Below, piece by piece: positions 19,815 through 32,609 of a stretch of 64,000 nt of DNA. Location: assembly GCA_001695595.3 (NCBI GenBank), contig MBPM02000032.1:620001-684000 (forward strand), written 5' to 3'. This DNA comes from Plasmopara viticola. Lineage: Eukaryota; Oomycota; Peronosporomycetes; Peronosporales; Peronosporaceae. Position 1 is the stretch's first letter. Each line of letters starts with the position of its first letter. The translations under genes were made by a program, and so were the position numbers. The notes beneath the pieces were generated by a model. That model saw only the letters and a program-made list of their open reading frames with translations, searched no databases and had not been told where the DNA came from.

Positions 19815-19975
19815 GCTAAGCAAAATAATGGAAGGCCCTCACGACCTCGGTGCTGGCTGCACTGCCCGCCGAACGAGACCCGACGTATGCGGACACCACT
19901 TTATGCCGTGGACTAGCCAGACTGAGCCAAGCACGTGCATAAGTTGGCAACGCGATAGCGTAAAACATAACATTA
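19815..19975 (+). mobile_element. LINE-derived short element (copy 4, 5' part lost)
   Basis: It starts at GCTAAGCAAAATAATGG, which is internal to copy 1 at about 6685, and continues to the same AAAACATAACATTAC tail. The missing 5' part fits the deletion described for 19434-19814 rather than ordinary 5' truncation, because the 3' flank is the same as that of copy 1. Confidence 0.7.
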
Positions 19976-20154
19976 CATATCCACTGTCGAGTAGTTGCAA
20001 TAGTACTTTGGCTTCTACAGCGCCTAACGTGACAACTTCTCAACACATTTAGCTATTAGAAAAACTTTTTTTGGCCACATTTACTTTGACTGCGTGCCGG
20101 AATGATCTTACTTTTTGGCCAACCGGCATTGAGTTTGTTCTTTAAGTGACTCTG

Positions 20155-20454
20155 ACCGACCCTGTGGCTCGAGCGGTTAGCCGTTCGACCCAGGACCGGG
20201 AGCTACCTGGTTCGATACCCATAGGATGTAGGTCACTAAAGTGGACGAGCCATCACACCCGAGTGTGTGACCTACTACTCGCGCCCGATTGGGTACTAAA
20301 AGGGTTGGGTGGGGTGCGCCCCAATGACCGAAAAAGCCCCATAGTGCAATGAGGGGTACAGAACCCGGTCCCAATATGGGTCGGATTGCTACCAGCATCC
20401 CGCGATAGAGACAGCTTAGTCCTAGCGCGTAAGTTCCGGAAGCTTAAATCTCTA
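20155..20454 (+). mobile_element. tRNA-derived SINE (copy 4)
   Basis: Nearly identical to copy 2, with A box and B box (GGTTCGATACC) present. TAAGTGACTCTG flanks it at 20143-20154 and 20455-20466. Confidence 0.8.
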
Positions 20455-20466
20455 TAAGTGACTCTG

Positions 20467-21021
20467 GAAGCTTTTATACCGAAAAGAGAAGCGCGCCAGA
20501 AGCGGTCAATGTCGAGTGTACTCGTGACCTACGCTCGGCATTGATTGCTTTCAGCACATAGAGCCGTGCTGAGACAATAAAAGAGATGCAAATCGTAGCT
20601 ATTAATTTTCAGAGAGAAACCAGATAAATCGAATTTAAAAACGCGCGGTTTTTATTTTTATTTGAAGTATCACTTTTGACATTGCAATTATTCAATTTTA
20701 ATGCAAAACAAAACAAAAATCTAGCACGATCACAAAAATGTTTATGGCAATTTTGAGACCGGTATAGAGCTGACGACGGGGCACATTGTGTGTGCAAGTT
20801 AGCATTAAGATTATTGAAGGCAGACCATTTCAGTATGAATTAGGATGCACATCCCGCCCATTCGGTTAACCATCCAACATTTCATTTCACAAAAGGAAGA
20901 AAGATTAGCCTCTATATATATTAGTAATTTGGGATTTGATACGCAGGCACCAATTTACGTCAAATATGAATTGAATTGATTGACTTTTTACTGAACGCTT
21001 TATCCTCGATCGCCTGCTAAG
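20467..21021. repeat. Inter-unit spacer repeat
   Basis: Same spacer as 221-848, with the inverted repeat near 20500-20550. At about 20910 it has the uninterrupted site that is filled at 7777. No gene is seen. Confidence 0.5.
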
Positions 21022-23560
21022 ATGCCAGCGCATCTACGTCCACTACTCATGCCTGATGAAGCTACGTTGAGACTGGAGCTTCGCTATCAAAAATACCAGG
21101 ACAAAGGGCGCACGTTTCTCAAGTAAACGAACGCGAGTCAGCAGCAGGAACTCACAGCCAAAGCCTCCAGCCGTGTCGTTGCATCCAAAGTCCGAGTGGA
21201 TGAAGAATCGGACGATGCTTCAAGAGTGGACAAGGCTTCAGCAGGACACGCGACAATTTGTGTCGGACAGTGAAGTTAAAAATGATAGGGTAATGATATG
21301 TCAACATGGGGTTGAAGATGTTATATAGCCAACGTGGTAGTTGTCATCCATTGAGCAACGTAGTGTTTCGACAGCGAGGTCGTTGATGACGCAGAGCTTA
21401 CATCGATTGACGACACCAATTGATTGACATAAGGCTCGCAGTATTAGACTTGTTCTCGAATCTTCGTGCTCGTACGGACGTAAGTCTTCGAGGCAGACGT
21501 CCATCATCTGCAGACAGACACAAGACGGAAAATGGCGAGTTTATTAGAACTCGAGCAAGTGACGCACATCTTAAAGAGCTTACGGTTGATGTCTTGGGTG
21601 GCTCTTGACGAAGACATGGCGTCTCTTCTTTGATAATCTTCACGTCGACGTAAAGTCTCTGCATCAAGGGCGTCGTGTACTCGAAGCGTCGGAACGAGAC
21701 GTAAGTGCCGCGTTTGCACCCACCCACAAAAGGTCCTTTGGACTATTTCAACGTGTATGAGGTCGATGGATATGCCAATGAATTGATTGGTCTAGCCAAA
21801 GAAGAGGAAAGCGTCAGAGGATTGTTCCGTTCGGTGTGACAAATCTTCATTCTCCGTTTTGGTCACTCGAATGTACGCTTTGGCGAGCCTGTTTCTTTAA
21901 TCGCCACATCTTTGCTTGAGGAAGCAGCCGACCTTGTAGCCGAACGGAGGCAAACGTCGGGTACTATCACATCAAGTGCGATCTTGTCAGCATTACTGAT
22001 GTAGAAACGTGCGCACACGATCGAAACAATGCTCGAGAGTCGCACAGTGTGGCTTGTCCACGAGTTGACTAAGCGTGACACGCTTTTTAGACACGGTGTA
22101 TACAGTCCCGACCTCCGGTGGCTCGTTCCGCAAAGGCTTCGATCGCATTTTCGAACACCAGCAAGTACATGCAGCATTAGCAACAACCCGTAGGCAACAG
22201 AGGGAAGTCAACTCGTAAGCGGTACCACTGATCGTTTTCTGCGATAGAGACGCTTGCAGAAGTAAGCTATGCCCATGGACAGTTACTTATCGGGCAAATG
22301 GAGTTTATTCGTATCGAACGCAATCGAAAGAGCGTGCGCTTGGGGCGTCCCTTCCCCTCGTGACCGACAAAGCCAACTTTTTGTTACGTCAGGCCATGTG
22401 CGAAGCGCAGCAACCCCGTGAGCGGGCATATCGCGAATCGGAAGTCAATAAAAGTCACACTCAACGGGTTGCTCTGCTCGAAACAACTCTTCAAGAGCGC
22501 ACGAAGAAAAGTGCTTTTTGTCAGACACGAGGTTGCTGTACAAAGAGGAAAATGCTTGAGGCTTTGCAACAAGAGCGAGTGATGGCACTTCAAAATCTTA
22601 CGAAGAAAGGAGCCCAACAATTATACGAACATGGATATGGGGCGTCAAAGCCAGAGCGAAAATGAGACATTATTGTCGAGTAGGTCGACTCTGGCTCGCA
22701 AGTGTCATGCGTGACGGTGAAACTGGACAGCTTAATGTCTTGGAACAAGGAAGTATCGAAAAGCCACAGTTTCTGGATGTCGGAGCGGTGCCAGCACGAA
22801 TGCTGGTACCAGCTACGACGAAATACAAGCCTCGTGAAAAAGGTTTGTGGATAGAAGCTAATCGGCTATTGAGGCGTACCTCGTCAAGATAGGCAAGGAG
22901 ACTAAGGTTGACGCCGGTGATGCCACACATTTTGGAGCTCTTGCCCGAATTCACGAGAAATTTGGCAGCACCCGGTCAAGGAGCGCTCGCCAAAACCAGC
23001 CACCACGCCTACACCCGATTGTGTATCAGGCCGTGCCAATGATGCCCTAGGAGATCAAAGTCGAGGACGCAGTGCGTTTCCATTAAAGACTATTCGTGGT
23101 CGTGCCGTGCAAACCTTGATGGTGGAAGGTAAAGAGAGACGGACAGCAGGTCTTCGATACTGACGGTGTCGATCGTGTGGCCGACGCAGCTCAAAACTGC
23201 ATGGAAGGTGAAGTAGTTTGTGAAATGCTTGACTTTCTGTCAAAAGAGTTCTCTCCGTGACGTGGCAAAGAGGTGTGCTCTTGTTAATAAACCAATCGGT
23301 GAGCGTCCGTGAAGTTGCAACAGAGCAATCGCATGCTCAGGCTTTGCAAGAGCTGTATCTTCGCAGTGTTGGTGTGTACAGAAGCTGGTGAACAAGGTGG
23401 ACAGCGATGAAAACGTCGAGCGCAAGCGAGTCGCAACCTGCTTGCTGTTGCATGTGCAGCAACAGCACGTACGCTGCAAAGCAGCTCAAGATAAAAGGAC
23501 CTTTTACACGGCGGCACATGCTCTTTCGACAGAGATGATTGCAGGCGCGTTACTTTGGGG
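21022..23560 (+). pseudogene. CFAP91-like pseudogene, copy 4
   Basis: Close relative of copy 2. It has the same coiled-coil frame (22360-22665) and the same loss after GKERR, but [20 protein letters not shown] is retained (about 23175-23240). The terminal piece reaches the 23.4-kb region. Stops and frameshifts are shared with copies 2 and 5, so the gene was broken before these copies separated. Confidence 0.65.
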
Positions 23561-23757
23561 TACTTACTGCAAATAAGCATAAATACCACAAGAGAAGGAT
23601 TTTTAATGGCACTGCTTAAATGACTGACATATCCCGTACTTTTCTGTCTTGAGTCATGCAACACCACTATATTCATCAAGTCCTTAATCTCTTCAGTCTT
23701 ACAATACTAATAATGCAACGACTCAAACAGAATCGACGATAGACGCGACTCCTAAGC

Positions 23758-24901
23758 TTACGCGTCTGCCAACTCCCTATCCCACTTCATCTCCAAATAC
23801 TCCCGTAACTTCTCTGCCAACACCGTCCCCAAATTCTCCACCAACTTCTTTTTGTCTTCAGTATTCGCTGTCCAGTATATACGCTCAATTTTGTTCGTGT
23901 CAAAGACGTTTACAAGAACCTGGGCAAAAGTCACGTCCTCCCCTGTCTATGACCAATACATACCTCATCCATGATATAAACTCCGGGTTATCGAGAAGTT
24001 CAAAGGGTTTTTTGTCAAGCATTAAATATTTGAAGACAAGCTCCGGCGCCACTTTATGACTCACCCATTCCTCTTCCAACTCGAGTTGCAGGTTGGTCGC
24101 CAGTGTCGCTGTATCCTCTGACTGTTTGGAGGCAATTAGTAGCGAAGATAGCCTCGCGTCACTGAAAGCGTGAAGCAGCTGTTTGATGAGTGTCATTGAC
24201 CTACCCGGGTTGTACTCGGTCAAATAAGTGTTCCATATTCTGTACTTACGGCCGGTAAGCAAGATTGGGTGGCTCAGGTCTGACTGCAAGAGGTTGTGAA
24301 GTTGATGTGGAGAAACCGAGCGTTTTTTCCAACCTTCCATCTGCTCTTTCTGTAGTCTCGTGCCAAGAGCTTGAATGGATGGGTCTGCTTTACTCTTTGC
24401 TTCTTCCAATATCATTGCCAATCTATGGTCATCAAATTGCTCCTCACACTTTGCAAAAATTGACACCTCCTCCCCGGGATGGTCCAAATTATAGCTATCC
24501 ACGTACTCGACCCAAGCATGAAACCAAGCGTTTGATAAACTGTTCTCCTCGACCCGGTTGAGCTGTAGATTGGTAAAGACAGCGGAAGGATGCAAATCTT
24601 TATTCCTCCACCACCGTAACATGGGCAAAAGGTGATTGCGGACTATTGGATCCACCACCGCCTGCTTGTCCTTGGTGAGTAAAGTGCCCAATTCAGTCCC
24701 CAAGCCGACATCTTCGATACTAGGAGCCCTCTCTTCGTCTCTTGCGCTCGGCGGGTCCGAGAGGTGGGTACCAGGTTGCTTCGCAGTGGATGAAAAGGTC
24801 CCTGGGGGTACGAGGGACGCAGTCGCATTTGCAGAAGCATTGGCTTGTGCGATAAGGAAGAAAATAAAGAAGAGTGTTCGAGCAACGCAGCAAAGATGCA
24901 T
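23758..24901 (-). pseudogene. dEER LWY effector, type B, 8-bp deletion (copy 4)
   Basis: Same protein as copy 2 up to module 3. An 8-bp deletion then joins GACCAATACAT directly to ACCTCATCC (around 23960), within a short CAT repeat. The frame shifts after SWMRY, passes over the inherited TAG in another frame and stops at 23900 after an unrelated tail (VLVIDRGGRDFCPG). The family stop codon is still present at 23758-23760. Adding 8 bp back would give the same 1206-bp length from the upstream ATG as in copies 2 and 5. Confidence 0.85.
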
Positions 24902-24917
24902 TTGTGAACTTGATGGC

Positions 24918-24931
24918 GAATTGAATAATGA
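24918..24931 (-). promoter_or_regulatory. Inr+FPR core promoter of effector copy 4
   Basis: The minus strand reads TCATTATTCAATTC, 16 bp upstream of the ATG at 24901. The coding region is broken but the promoter is intact. Confidence 0.6.
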
Positions 24932-24955
24932 AAGGAGAGGGCGAGTGGATTGCAT

Positions 24956-26458
24956 TCAAGTATCCGTTTGCGCATCATTGACTAAAAGGATCAGTCCGGG
25001 AGCAATATGGAGGTACCATAAACGCCGCGGGGACTGATCTGTTCTTGAGTGCCGGTTCAGCAACCCTACGACGATTTGTGGCTTGGCTACATTACAATAA
25101 GTTCCGAATCTGGCGTTAAGACTGAATTGCTGCGCGTTGCGAATTTGGTCCAAGCATTGGCTTGTATAAATCAGTTCTACTTTTGGATATCCAGACCGAT
25201 GAAGACCAGCTATAGTAATTTTTTGGCATCTACAGCGCTCAATTGGCAATTCTTGACTTTGTCACACGTAAAAAGACTCCAACTCTTGCTTGCTTTCATA
25301 TGTTACATTCACTCATCTATGAGTTTGCTAAATATATTCACCACACCTTATATAAAATGTGTTGAAAATCTGAAAGAACATCGTGTTAAGAGGCTGGCCG
25401 TTGTGTTCGGTAACATGTCAAGACTATTGTACTAGTAACATTAGTATTGCTGTTGCAGACATTAAAAAAGTAGATTTTGCTGTGGGCTTATCACTTGATG
25501 CCGTCATGAAGACCACTAGGCTCGGCACTGTTTGAATCGACATATTTTATTAGTGTAAGTATTGTATAGAATTGCGCGGCTTTTGCGCTGTCGTGTGTGC
25601 ACGGGGCGAAACAAAGTCATCCTCGAGACAGCATCACTGGATCCGAGAAAAACTGGTGGGCTGCTGGCGCTGACTTTGTCAAGGCACCAGAGGAAATTGT
25701 CATGTTGATAACAAAAAAGTTTATAGTAGAAAGTCAACCGCAAAAATAAAATTAACACCAGTCGAGCACTGACAGATACTATAAAATTATTAATCGATTC
25801 TGCCTGCAAGATTAATAGCAAATAGGGCTGATAATTAATCTGCCTCTTTCGAAAAAAATGTGGGATGGTATATCGAATGAGCGGGATGTGCATCCAAATC
25901 AAAACTAAAAATGGCCTGCCTTCTTCAAACTTCGTGCTAATTTGCACACACAATGTGCCCTGGTCTCAACAAATATTTTACACTGGACCATCTAGAAATA
26001 TTACCATACCGACACCAGCATTGATTAACGTTTTTTGTGATCGTATTTAAGCCGCCAGACTTTAATTGATTTTGAGTGAGACCCTGAGAAAGAGCAATAT
26101 CCGATAGTGTTGGGACACAAAAATAAAAATTGCGCGTTTTTTAATTAGCGTCGCTATATCTGGTGTCTCTTTAAGAATTAATTATTATGTTCCTGTCGGT
26201 AGAAATATTTACGGAGTTTAGTCCACTTCTAGAACAAAACTTGGAGAAGGAGGAGCTGAAGCCAAGTTTGTGGTTGGTGAGTACGACGCAGAGGAGGTGC
26301 AGAGGACGCACAGGACGAACCTACCGACACTTGGGCAGTAAGAAGGTTTCTTGGAGAGCTACGGTTAGGCGAGGAATCCCTATTGACAAGTCAGTTTACG
26401 TACCAGATCAAGAGACTTTATAGGTAGATACGGAGTCAATGTTAGGTTAATCGAACAA
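24956..26458. other. Effector upstream region and spacer repeat
   Basis: Near-identical to 12145-13643 and 32610-34112. It contains the conserved upstream region (24956-25440), the inverted spacer repeat (about 25850-26150) and the start of the degenerate segment (frame 26187-26423). No intact gene is seen. Confidence 0.5.
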
Positions 26459-26470
26459 CAACACGCAAAG

Positions 26471-26798
26471 TTTTCGAAAAAGGTTGGGGTGACGCCCTCC
26501 TTCCAAGCGAGGGGGCTAAATGCTCGCGCGCTTCGGGCAGGTGCTCTCGGGCATCTGCAGGTCTCTAACGAGTCTCATCCTCGACGCGACGGTGTCCGGC
26601 ACCAGGGCGCCACCTGGGCTCTTACCAAGTCAGAAGTACACAAAATAATGGAAGACCCTCACGGCCTCGGTGCTGGCTGCACTGCCCGCCGAACGAGACT
26701 CGACGTATGCGGACACCACTCTATGCCGTGGACTAGCCATAGAGCCTAGCACGTGCATAACTTGGCAACGCGATAACGTAATACAATACAATACAATA
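26471..26798 (+). mobile_element. LINE-derived short element (copy 5)
   Basis: Same site and same flanking CAACACGCAAAG (26459-26470, 26799-26810) as copy 3. It was therefore duplicated with the unit and is not an independent insertion. Confidence 0.85.
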
Positions 26799-26810
26799 CA
26801 ACACGCAAAG

Positions 26811-27807
26811 ATCAATGGGGAGCTCGTCGTCGATAGTTATTGACCGAGAGTTGGTACGCGGAGGCTGGCTTTACAAGTAGGCGATTGTCATCTTCGTATA
26901 TTGATCAGAATTTGGTTTGAGAATTTACTTGAAAAAGAATAAAACGACCATACTTCGTACTGATTAAGAGAACGAACGTAGCAACAGGAGAGTGGTGGCC
27001 ATCGCTGCGGTACTACAAAGGCAGCAACTTTGACAAGCTACGCGGAGAGATACAGTTGCAATATGGCAAGCTGTCTGTCTGCTTTTTAGAGCCGATGAAA
27101 TAAAGGGATCGTTTTGTTTTGAGGTAGCTGGTGAAGATTTTTCTTTGTCTGCTCTGGATCGAACGAAGAAGATGCGAGCGCCTATAACAATCGGTGGATG
27201 AGTCAAAAGGTGCTCGTATTCTCACTAGCACGATCGCTGCACGAAGCATTCGCATCGTCGCAGAGCTGCGTCGAGCGCTTCACACACCAAGTCTTTAGAG
27301 ACGATGCCATTGAAAAGCTTTGGTATCTCTTTCGATTTCCGGTGCTCTTCGCGATTTTAGCGAATTTTGCAAAACTTGAATTTGAAAATTCTAAGGTTAC
27401 CTGGTTGCTGCTGCCAATGGATGTAAATTAAAGGCCCTGTATTTGGTAATTGAAGGGTGCTATTAAACGAAGGGTGTGGGAGGGGTTACGGCTCCCTACA
27501 TTTATCGCAGAATGACAAAAAAAACTTTGTATAGTGTAAGCGAATCAGGCGCTTCAAAACCCGATCGACGGTGTAACAGTGGCCATGCATTGGCTGGTAT
27601 AAATATTTTACTTCTGTTTATCCACTGTCAAGTAGTTGCAATAGTACTTTGGCTTCTACAGCGCTTAACGTGGCGACTTCTTAATACATTTAGCTATTTA
27701 AAAAAACTTTAACTCTAGCATAATTTCATAAGTTTGGCTTAACCACATTTACTTTGACTGCGTGCCGGAATGATCTTACTTTTTGGCCAACCGGCATTGA
27801 GTTTGTT
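26811..27807 (+). other. Degenerate segment of unknown origin
   Basis: Duplicate of 13996-14992. A frame from 27198 to 27431 (MSQKVLVFSLARSLHEAFAS) is open here and at 34852-35085, but is interrupted at 14.5 kb by a TAA (CTTTGGTAACTC against CTTTGGTATCTC). It has no recognised domain and I do not call it a gene. Confidence 0.4.
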
Positions 27808-27822
27808 CTATAAGTGACTCTG

Positions 27823-28112
27823 ACCGACCCTGTGGCTCGAGCGGTTAGCCGGACCGGGTGCTACCTGGTTCGATACCCATAGGATGTAGGTCACTAAAGT
27901 GGATGAGCCATCACACCCGAGTGTGTGACCTTCAAACTCTGGCCCGATTGGGTACTAAAAGGGTTGGGATGGGTACGCCCCAATGACCGAAAAAGCCCCA
28001 TAGTGTAATGAGGGGTACAGAACCCGGTCCCAATATGGGTCGGATTGTTACCAGCATCCCGCGATAGAGACAGCTTAGTCCTAGCGCGTAAGTTCCGGTA
28101 ACTTTATTCTTC
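27823..28112 (+). mobile_element. tRNA-derived SINE (copy 5)
   Basis: A box TGGCTCGAGCGGTTAG and B box GGTTCGATACC are present. ATAAGTGACTCTG flanks it at 27810-27822 and 28113-28125. Confidence 0.8.
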
Positions 28113-28125
28113 ATAAGTGACTCTG

Positions 28126-28686
28126 GAAGCATTTTTTTTTTAAAAGAGAGGCGCATCAGAAGCGGTCAATGTCGAGTGTACTCGTGACTCCCGCTCGGCA
28201 TTGACCGTTTAAATTAAACGTAAAGCCGTGCTGAGACAATAAAAGAGATGAAAATCGTAGCTATTAATTTTCAGAGAGAAACCAGATAAATCCATTTAAA
28301 AAACACGCGATTTTTATTTTGGTTTAGAGCTTTACTTTTGACATTGCAATTATTCAATTTTAATGCAAAACAAAATAATAATCTAGTACGACCACAAAAA
28401 TGTTTATGGCAATCTTGAGACCGGTATAGAGCTGACGACGGGGCACATTGTGTGTGCAAGTTAGCATTAAGATTATTGAAGGCAGACCATTTCAGTATGA
28501 ATTAGGATGCACATCCTGCCCATTCGGTTAACCATCCAACATTTCATTTCAAAAGAGGAAGAAAGATTAGCCTCTCTATATATTAGTAATTTGGGATTTG
28601 ATACGCTGGCACCAATTTACGTTAAATATGAATTGAATTGATTGACTTTTGAGAGCTGAACGCTTTATTCTCGGTCGCCTGCTAAG
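28126..28686. repeat. Inter-unit spacer repeat
   Basis: Same spacer as 221-848, with the inverted repeat near 28162-28210. No gene is seen. Confidence 0.5.
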
Positions 28687-31190
28687 ATGCCAGCGCATCT
28701 ACGTCCACTACTCATGTCTGATGAAGCTACGTTGAGACTGCAGCTTCGCTATCAAAAACACCAGGACAAAGGGCGCACGTTACTCAAGTAAACGGACGCG
28801 AGTCAGCAGCAGGAACTCACAGCCAAAGCCTCCAGCCGTGTCGGTACATCCAAAGTCCGAGTGGATGAAGAATCGGACGATGCTTCAAGAGTGGACAAGG
28901 CTTCAGCAGGACACGCGACAATTTGTGTCGGACAGTGAAGTTAAAAATGATAGGGTAATGATATGTCAACATGGGGTTGAAGATGTTATGGAGCCAACGT
29001 GGTAGTTGTCATCCATTGAGCAACGTAGTGTTTCGACAGCGAGGTCGTTGATGACGCAGAGCTCAAATCGATTGACGACACCAATTGACCGACATGAGGC
29101 TCGCAGTATTAGACTTGTTCTCGAATCTTCGTGCTCGTACGGACGTAAGTCTTCGAGGCAGACGACCATCATCTGCAGACAGACACAAGACGGAAAATGG
29201 CGAGTTTATTAGAACTTGAGCAAGTGACGCACATCTTAAAGAGCTTACAGTCGATGTCTTGGGTGGCTCTTGACGAAGACATGGCGTCTCTTCTTTGATA
29301 ATCTTCACGTCGACGTAAAGTCTCTGCATCAAGGGCGTCGTGTACTCGAAGCGTCGGAACGAGACGTAAGTGCCGCGTTTGCACCCACCCACAAAAGGTC
29401 CTTTGGACTATTTCAACGTGTATGAGGTCGATGGATATGCCAATGAATTGATTGGTTTAGCCAAAGAAAAGGAAAGCGTCAGAGGATTGTTCCGTTCGGT
29501 GTGACAAATCTTCATTCTCCGTTTTGGTCACTCGAATGTACGCTTTGGCGAGCCTGTTTCTTTAATCGCCACATCTTTGCTTGAGGAAGCAGCCGACCTT
29601 GTAGCCGAACGGAGGCAAACGTCGGGTACTATCACATCAAGTGCGATCTTGTCAGCATTACTGATGTAGAAACGTGCGCACACGATCGAAACAATGCTCG
29701 AGAGTCGCACAGTGTGGCTTGTCCACGAGTTGACTAAGCGTGACACGCTTTTTAGACACGGTGTATACAGTCCCGACCTCCGGTGGCTCGTTCCGCAAAG
29801 GCTTCGATCGCATTTTCGAACACCAGCAAGTACATGCAGCATTAGCAACAACCCGTAGGCAACAGAGGGAAGTCAACTCGTAAGCGGTACCACTGATCGT
29901 TTTCTGCGATAGAGACGCTTGCAGAAGTAAGCTATGCCCATGGACAGTTACTTATCGGGCAAATGGAGTTTATTCGTATCGAACGCAATCGAAAGAGCGT
30001 GCGCTTGGGGCGTCCCTTCCCCTCGTGACCGACAAAGCCAACTTTTTGTTACGTCAGGCCATGTGCGAAGCGCAGCAACCCCGTGAGCGGGCATATCGCG
30101 AATCGGAAGTCAATAAAGTCACACTCAACGGGTTGCTCTGCTCGAAACAACTCTTCAAGAGCGCACGAAGAAAAGTGCTTTTTGTCAGACACGAGGTTGC
30201 TGTACAAAGAGGAAAATGCTTGAGGCTTTGCAACAAGAGCGAGTGATGGCACTTCAAAATCTTACGACAGAAAGGAGCCCAACAATTATACGAACATGGA
30301 TATGGGGCGTCAAAGCCAGAGCGAAAATGAGACATTATTGTCGAGTAGGTCGACTCTGGCTCGCAAGTGTCATGCGTGACGGTGAAGCTGGACAGCTTAA
30401 TGTCTTGGAACAAGGAAGTATCGAAAAGCCACAGTTTCTGGATGTCGGATCGGTGCCAGCACGAATGCTGGTACCAGCTACGACGAAATACAAGCCTCGT
30501 GAAAAAGGTTTGTGGATAGAAGCTAATCGGCTATTGAGGCGTACCTCGTCAAGATAGGCAAGGAGACTAAGGTTGACGCCGGTGATGCCACACATTTTAG
30601 AGCTCTTGCCCGAATTCACGAGAAATTTGGCAGCACCCGGTCAAGGAGCGCTCGCCAAAACCAGCCACCACGCCTACACCCGATTGTGTACCAGGCCGTG
30701 CCAATGATGCCCTAGGAGATCAAAGTCGAGGACGCAGTGCGTTTCCATTGAAGACTATTCGTGGTCGTGCCGTGCAAACCTTGATGGTGGAAGGTAAAGA
30801 GAGACGGACAGCAGGTCTTCGATACTGACGGTGTCGATCGTGTGGCCGACGCAGCTCAAAACTGCATGGAAGGTGAAGTAGTTTGTGAAATGCTTGACTT
30901 TCTGTCAAAAGAGTTCTCTTCGTGACGTGGCAAAGAGGTGTGCTCTTGTTAATAAACCAATCGGTGAGCGTCCGTGAAGTTGCAACAGAGCAATCGCATG
31001 CTCAGTTCGCAGTGTTGGTGTGTACAGAAGCTGGTGAACAAGGTGGACAGCGATGAAAACGTCGAGCGCAAGCGAGTCGCAACCTGCTTGCTGTTGCATG
31101 TGCAGCAACAGCACGTACGCTGCAAAGCAGCTCAAGATATAAGGAATTTTGATACGGCGGCACATGCTCTTTCGACAGAGATGATTGCAG
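28687..31190 (+). pseudogene. CFAP91-like pseudogene, copy 5
   Basis: Like copies 2 and 4. One base is missing near 30115 (AATAAAGTCAC against AATAAAAGTCAC), so the coiled-coil frame that is open in copies 2 and 4 breaks into two here. About 20 bp are also missing in the last piece (near 31003, ATGCTCAGTTCGCAG). It ends about 215 bp from the convergent effector's stop codon. Confidence 0.65.
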
Positions 31191-31403
31191 GCGCGTTACT
31201 TTGGGGTACTTACTGCAAATAAGCATAAATACCACAAGAGAAGGATTTTTAATGGCACTGCCTAAATGACTGACATATCCCGTACTTTTCTGTCTTGAGT
31301 CATGCAACACCACTATATTCATCAAGTCCTTAATCTCTTCAGTCTTACAATACCAATTATGCAACGACTCAAACAGAATCGACGATAGACGCGACTCCTA
31401 AGC

Positions 31404-32555
31404 TTACGCGTCTGCCAACTCCCTATCCCACTTCATCTCCAAATACTCCCGTAACTTCTCTGCCAACACCGTCCCCAAATTCTCCACCAACTTCTTTTTG
31501 TCTTCAGTATTCGCTGTCCAGTATATACGCTCAATTTTGTTCGTGTCAGGGACGTTTACAAGAACCTGGGCAAAAGTCACGTCCTCCCCTGTCTATGACC
31601 AATACATTTTCGCATACCTCATCCATGATATAAACTCCGGGTTATCGAGAAGTTCAAAGGGTTTTTTGTCAAGCATTAAATATTTGAAGACAAGCTCCGG
31701 CGCCACTTTATGACTCACCCATTCCTCTTCCAACTCGAGTTGCAGGTTGGTCGCCAGTGTCGCTGTATCCTCTGACTGTTTGGAGGCAATTAGTAGCGAA
31801 GATAGCCTCGCGTCACTGAAAGCGTGAAGCAGCTGTTTGATGAGTGTCATTGACCTACCCGGGTTGTACTCGGTCAAATAAGTGTTCCATATTCTGTACT
31901 TACGGCCGGTAAGCAAGATTGGGTGGCTCAGGTCTGACTGCAAGAGGTTGTGAAGTTGATGTGGAGAAACCGAGCGTTTTTTCCAACCTTCCATCTGCTC
32001 TTTCTGTAGTCTCGTGCCAAGAGCTTGAATGGATGGGTCTGCTTTACTCTTTGCTTCTTCCAATATCATTGCCAATCTATGGTCATCAAATTGCTCCTCA
32101 CACTTTGCTAAAATTGACACCTCCTCCCCGGGATGGTCCAAATTATAGCTATCCACGTACTCGACCCAAGCATGAAACCAAGCGTTTGATAAACTGTTCT
32201 CCTCGACCCGGTTGAGCTGTAGATTGGTAAAGACAGCGGAAGGATGCAAATCTTTATTCCTCCACCACCGTAACATGGGCAAAAGGTGATTGCGGACTAT
32301 TGGATCCACCACCGCCTGCTTGTCCTTGGTGAGTAAAGTGCCCAATTCAGTCCCCAAGCCGACATCTTCGATACTAGGAGCCCTCTCTTCGTCTCTTGCG
32401 CTCGGCGGGTCCGAGAGGTGGGTACCAGGTTGCTTCGCAGTGGATGAAAAGGTCCCTGGGGGTACGAGGGACGCAGTCGCATTTGCAGAAGCATTGGCTT
32501 GTGCGATAAGGAAGAAAATAAAGAAGAGTGTTCGAGCAACGCAGCAAAGATGCAT
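31404..32555 (-). pseudogene. dEER LWY effector, type B, nonsense-truncated (copy 5)
   Basis: Very close to copies 2 and 4. It shares with copy 4 RVEENSLSN, LIKQLL and SDARLSS, where copy 2 has RVEMNSLSN, LIEQLL and SDASLSS. The inherited TAG is at 31593-31595. The frame stays open beyond it to the family TAA at 31404-31406. Signal peptide, DEER and modules 1-2 are intact, so a secreted two-module protein could still be made. Confidence 0.85.
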
Positions 32556-32571
32556 TTGTGAACTTGATGGC

Positions 32572-32585
32572 GAATTGAATAATGA
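32572..32585 (-). promoter_or_regulatory. Inr+FPR core promoter of effector copy 5
   Basis: The minus strand reads TCATTATTCAATTC, 16 bp upstream of the ATG at 32555. Confidence 0.6.
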
Positions 32586-32609
32586 AAGGAGAGGGCAAGT
32601 GGATTGCAT

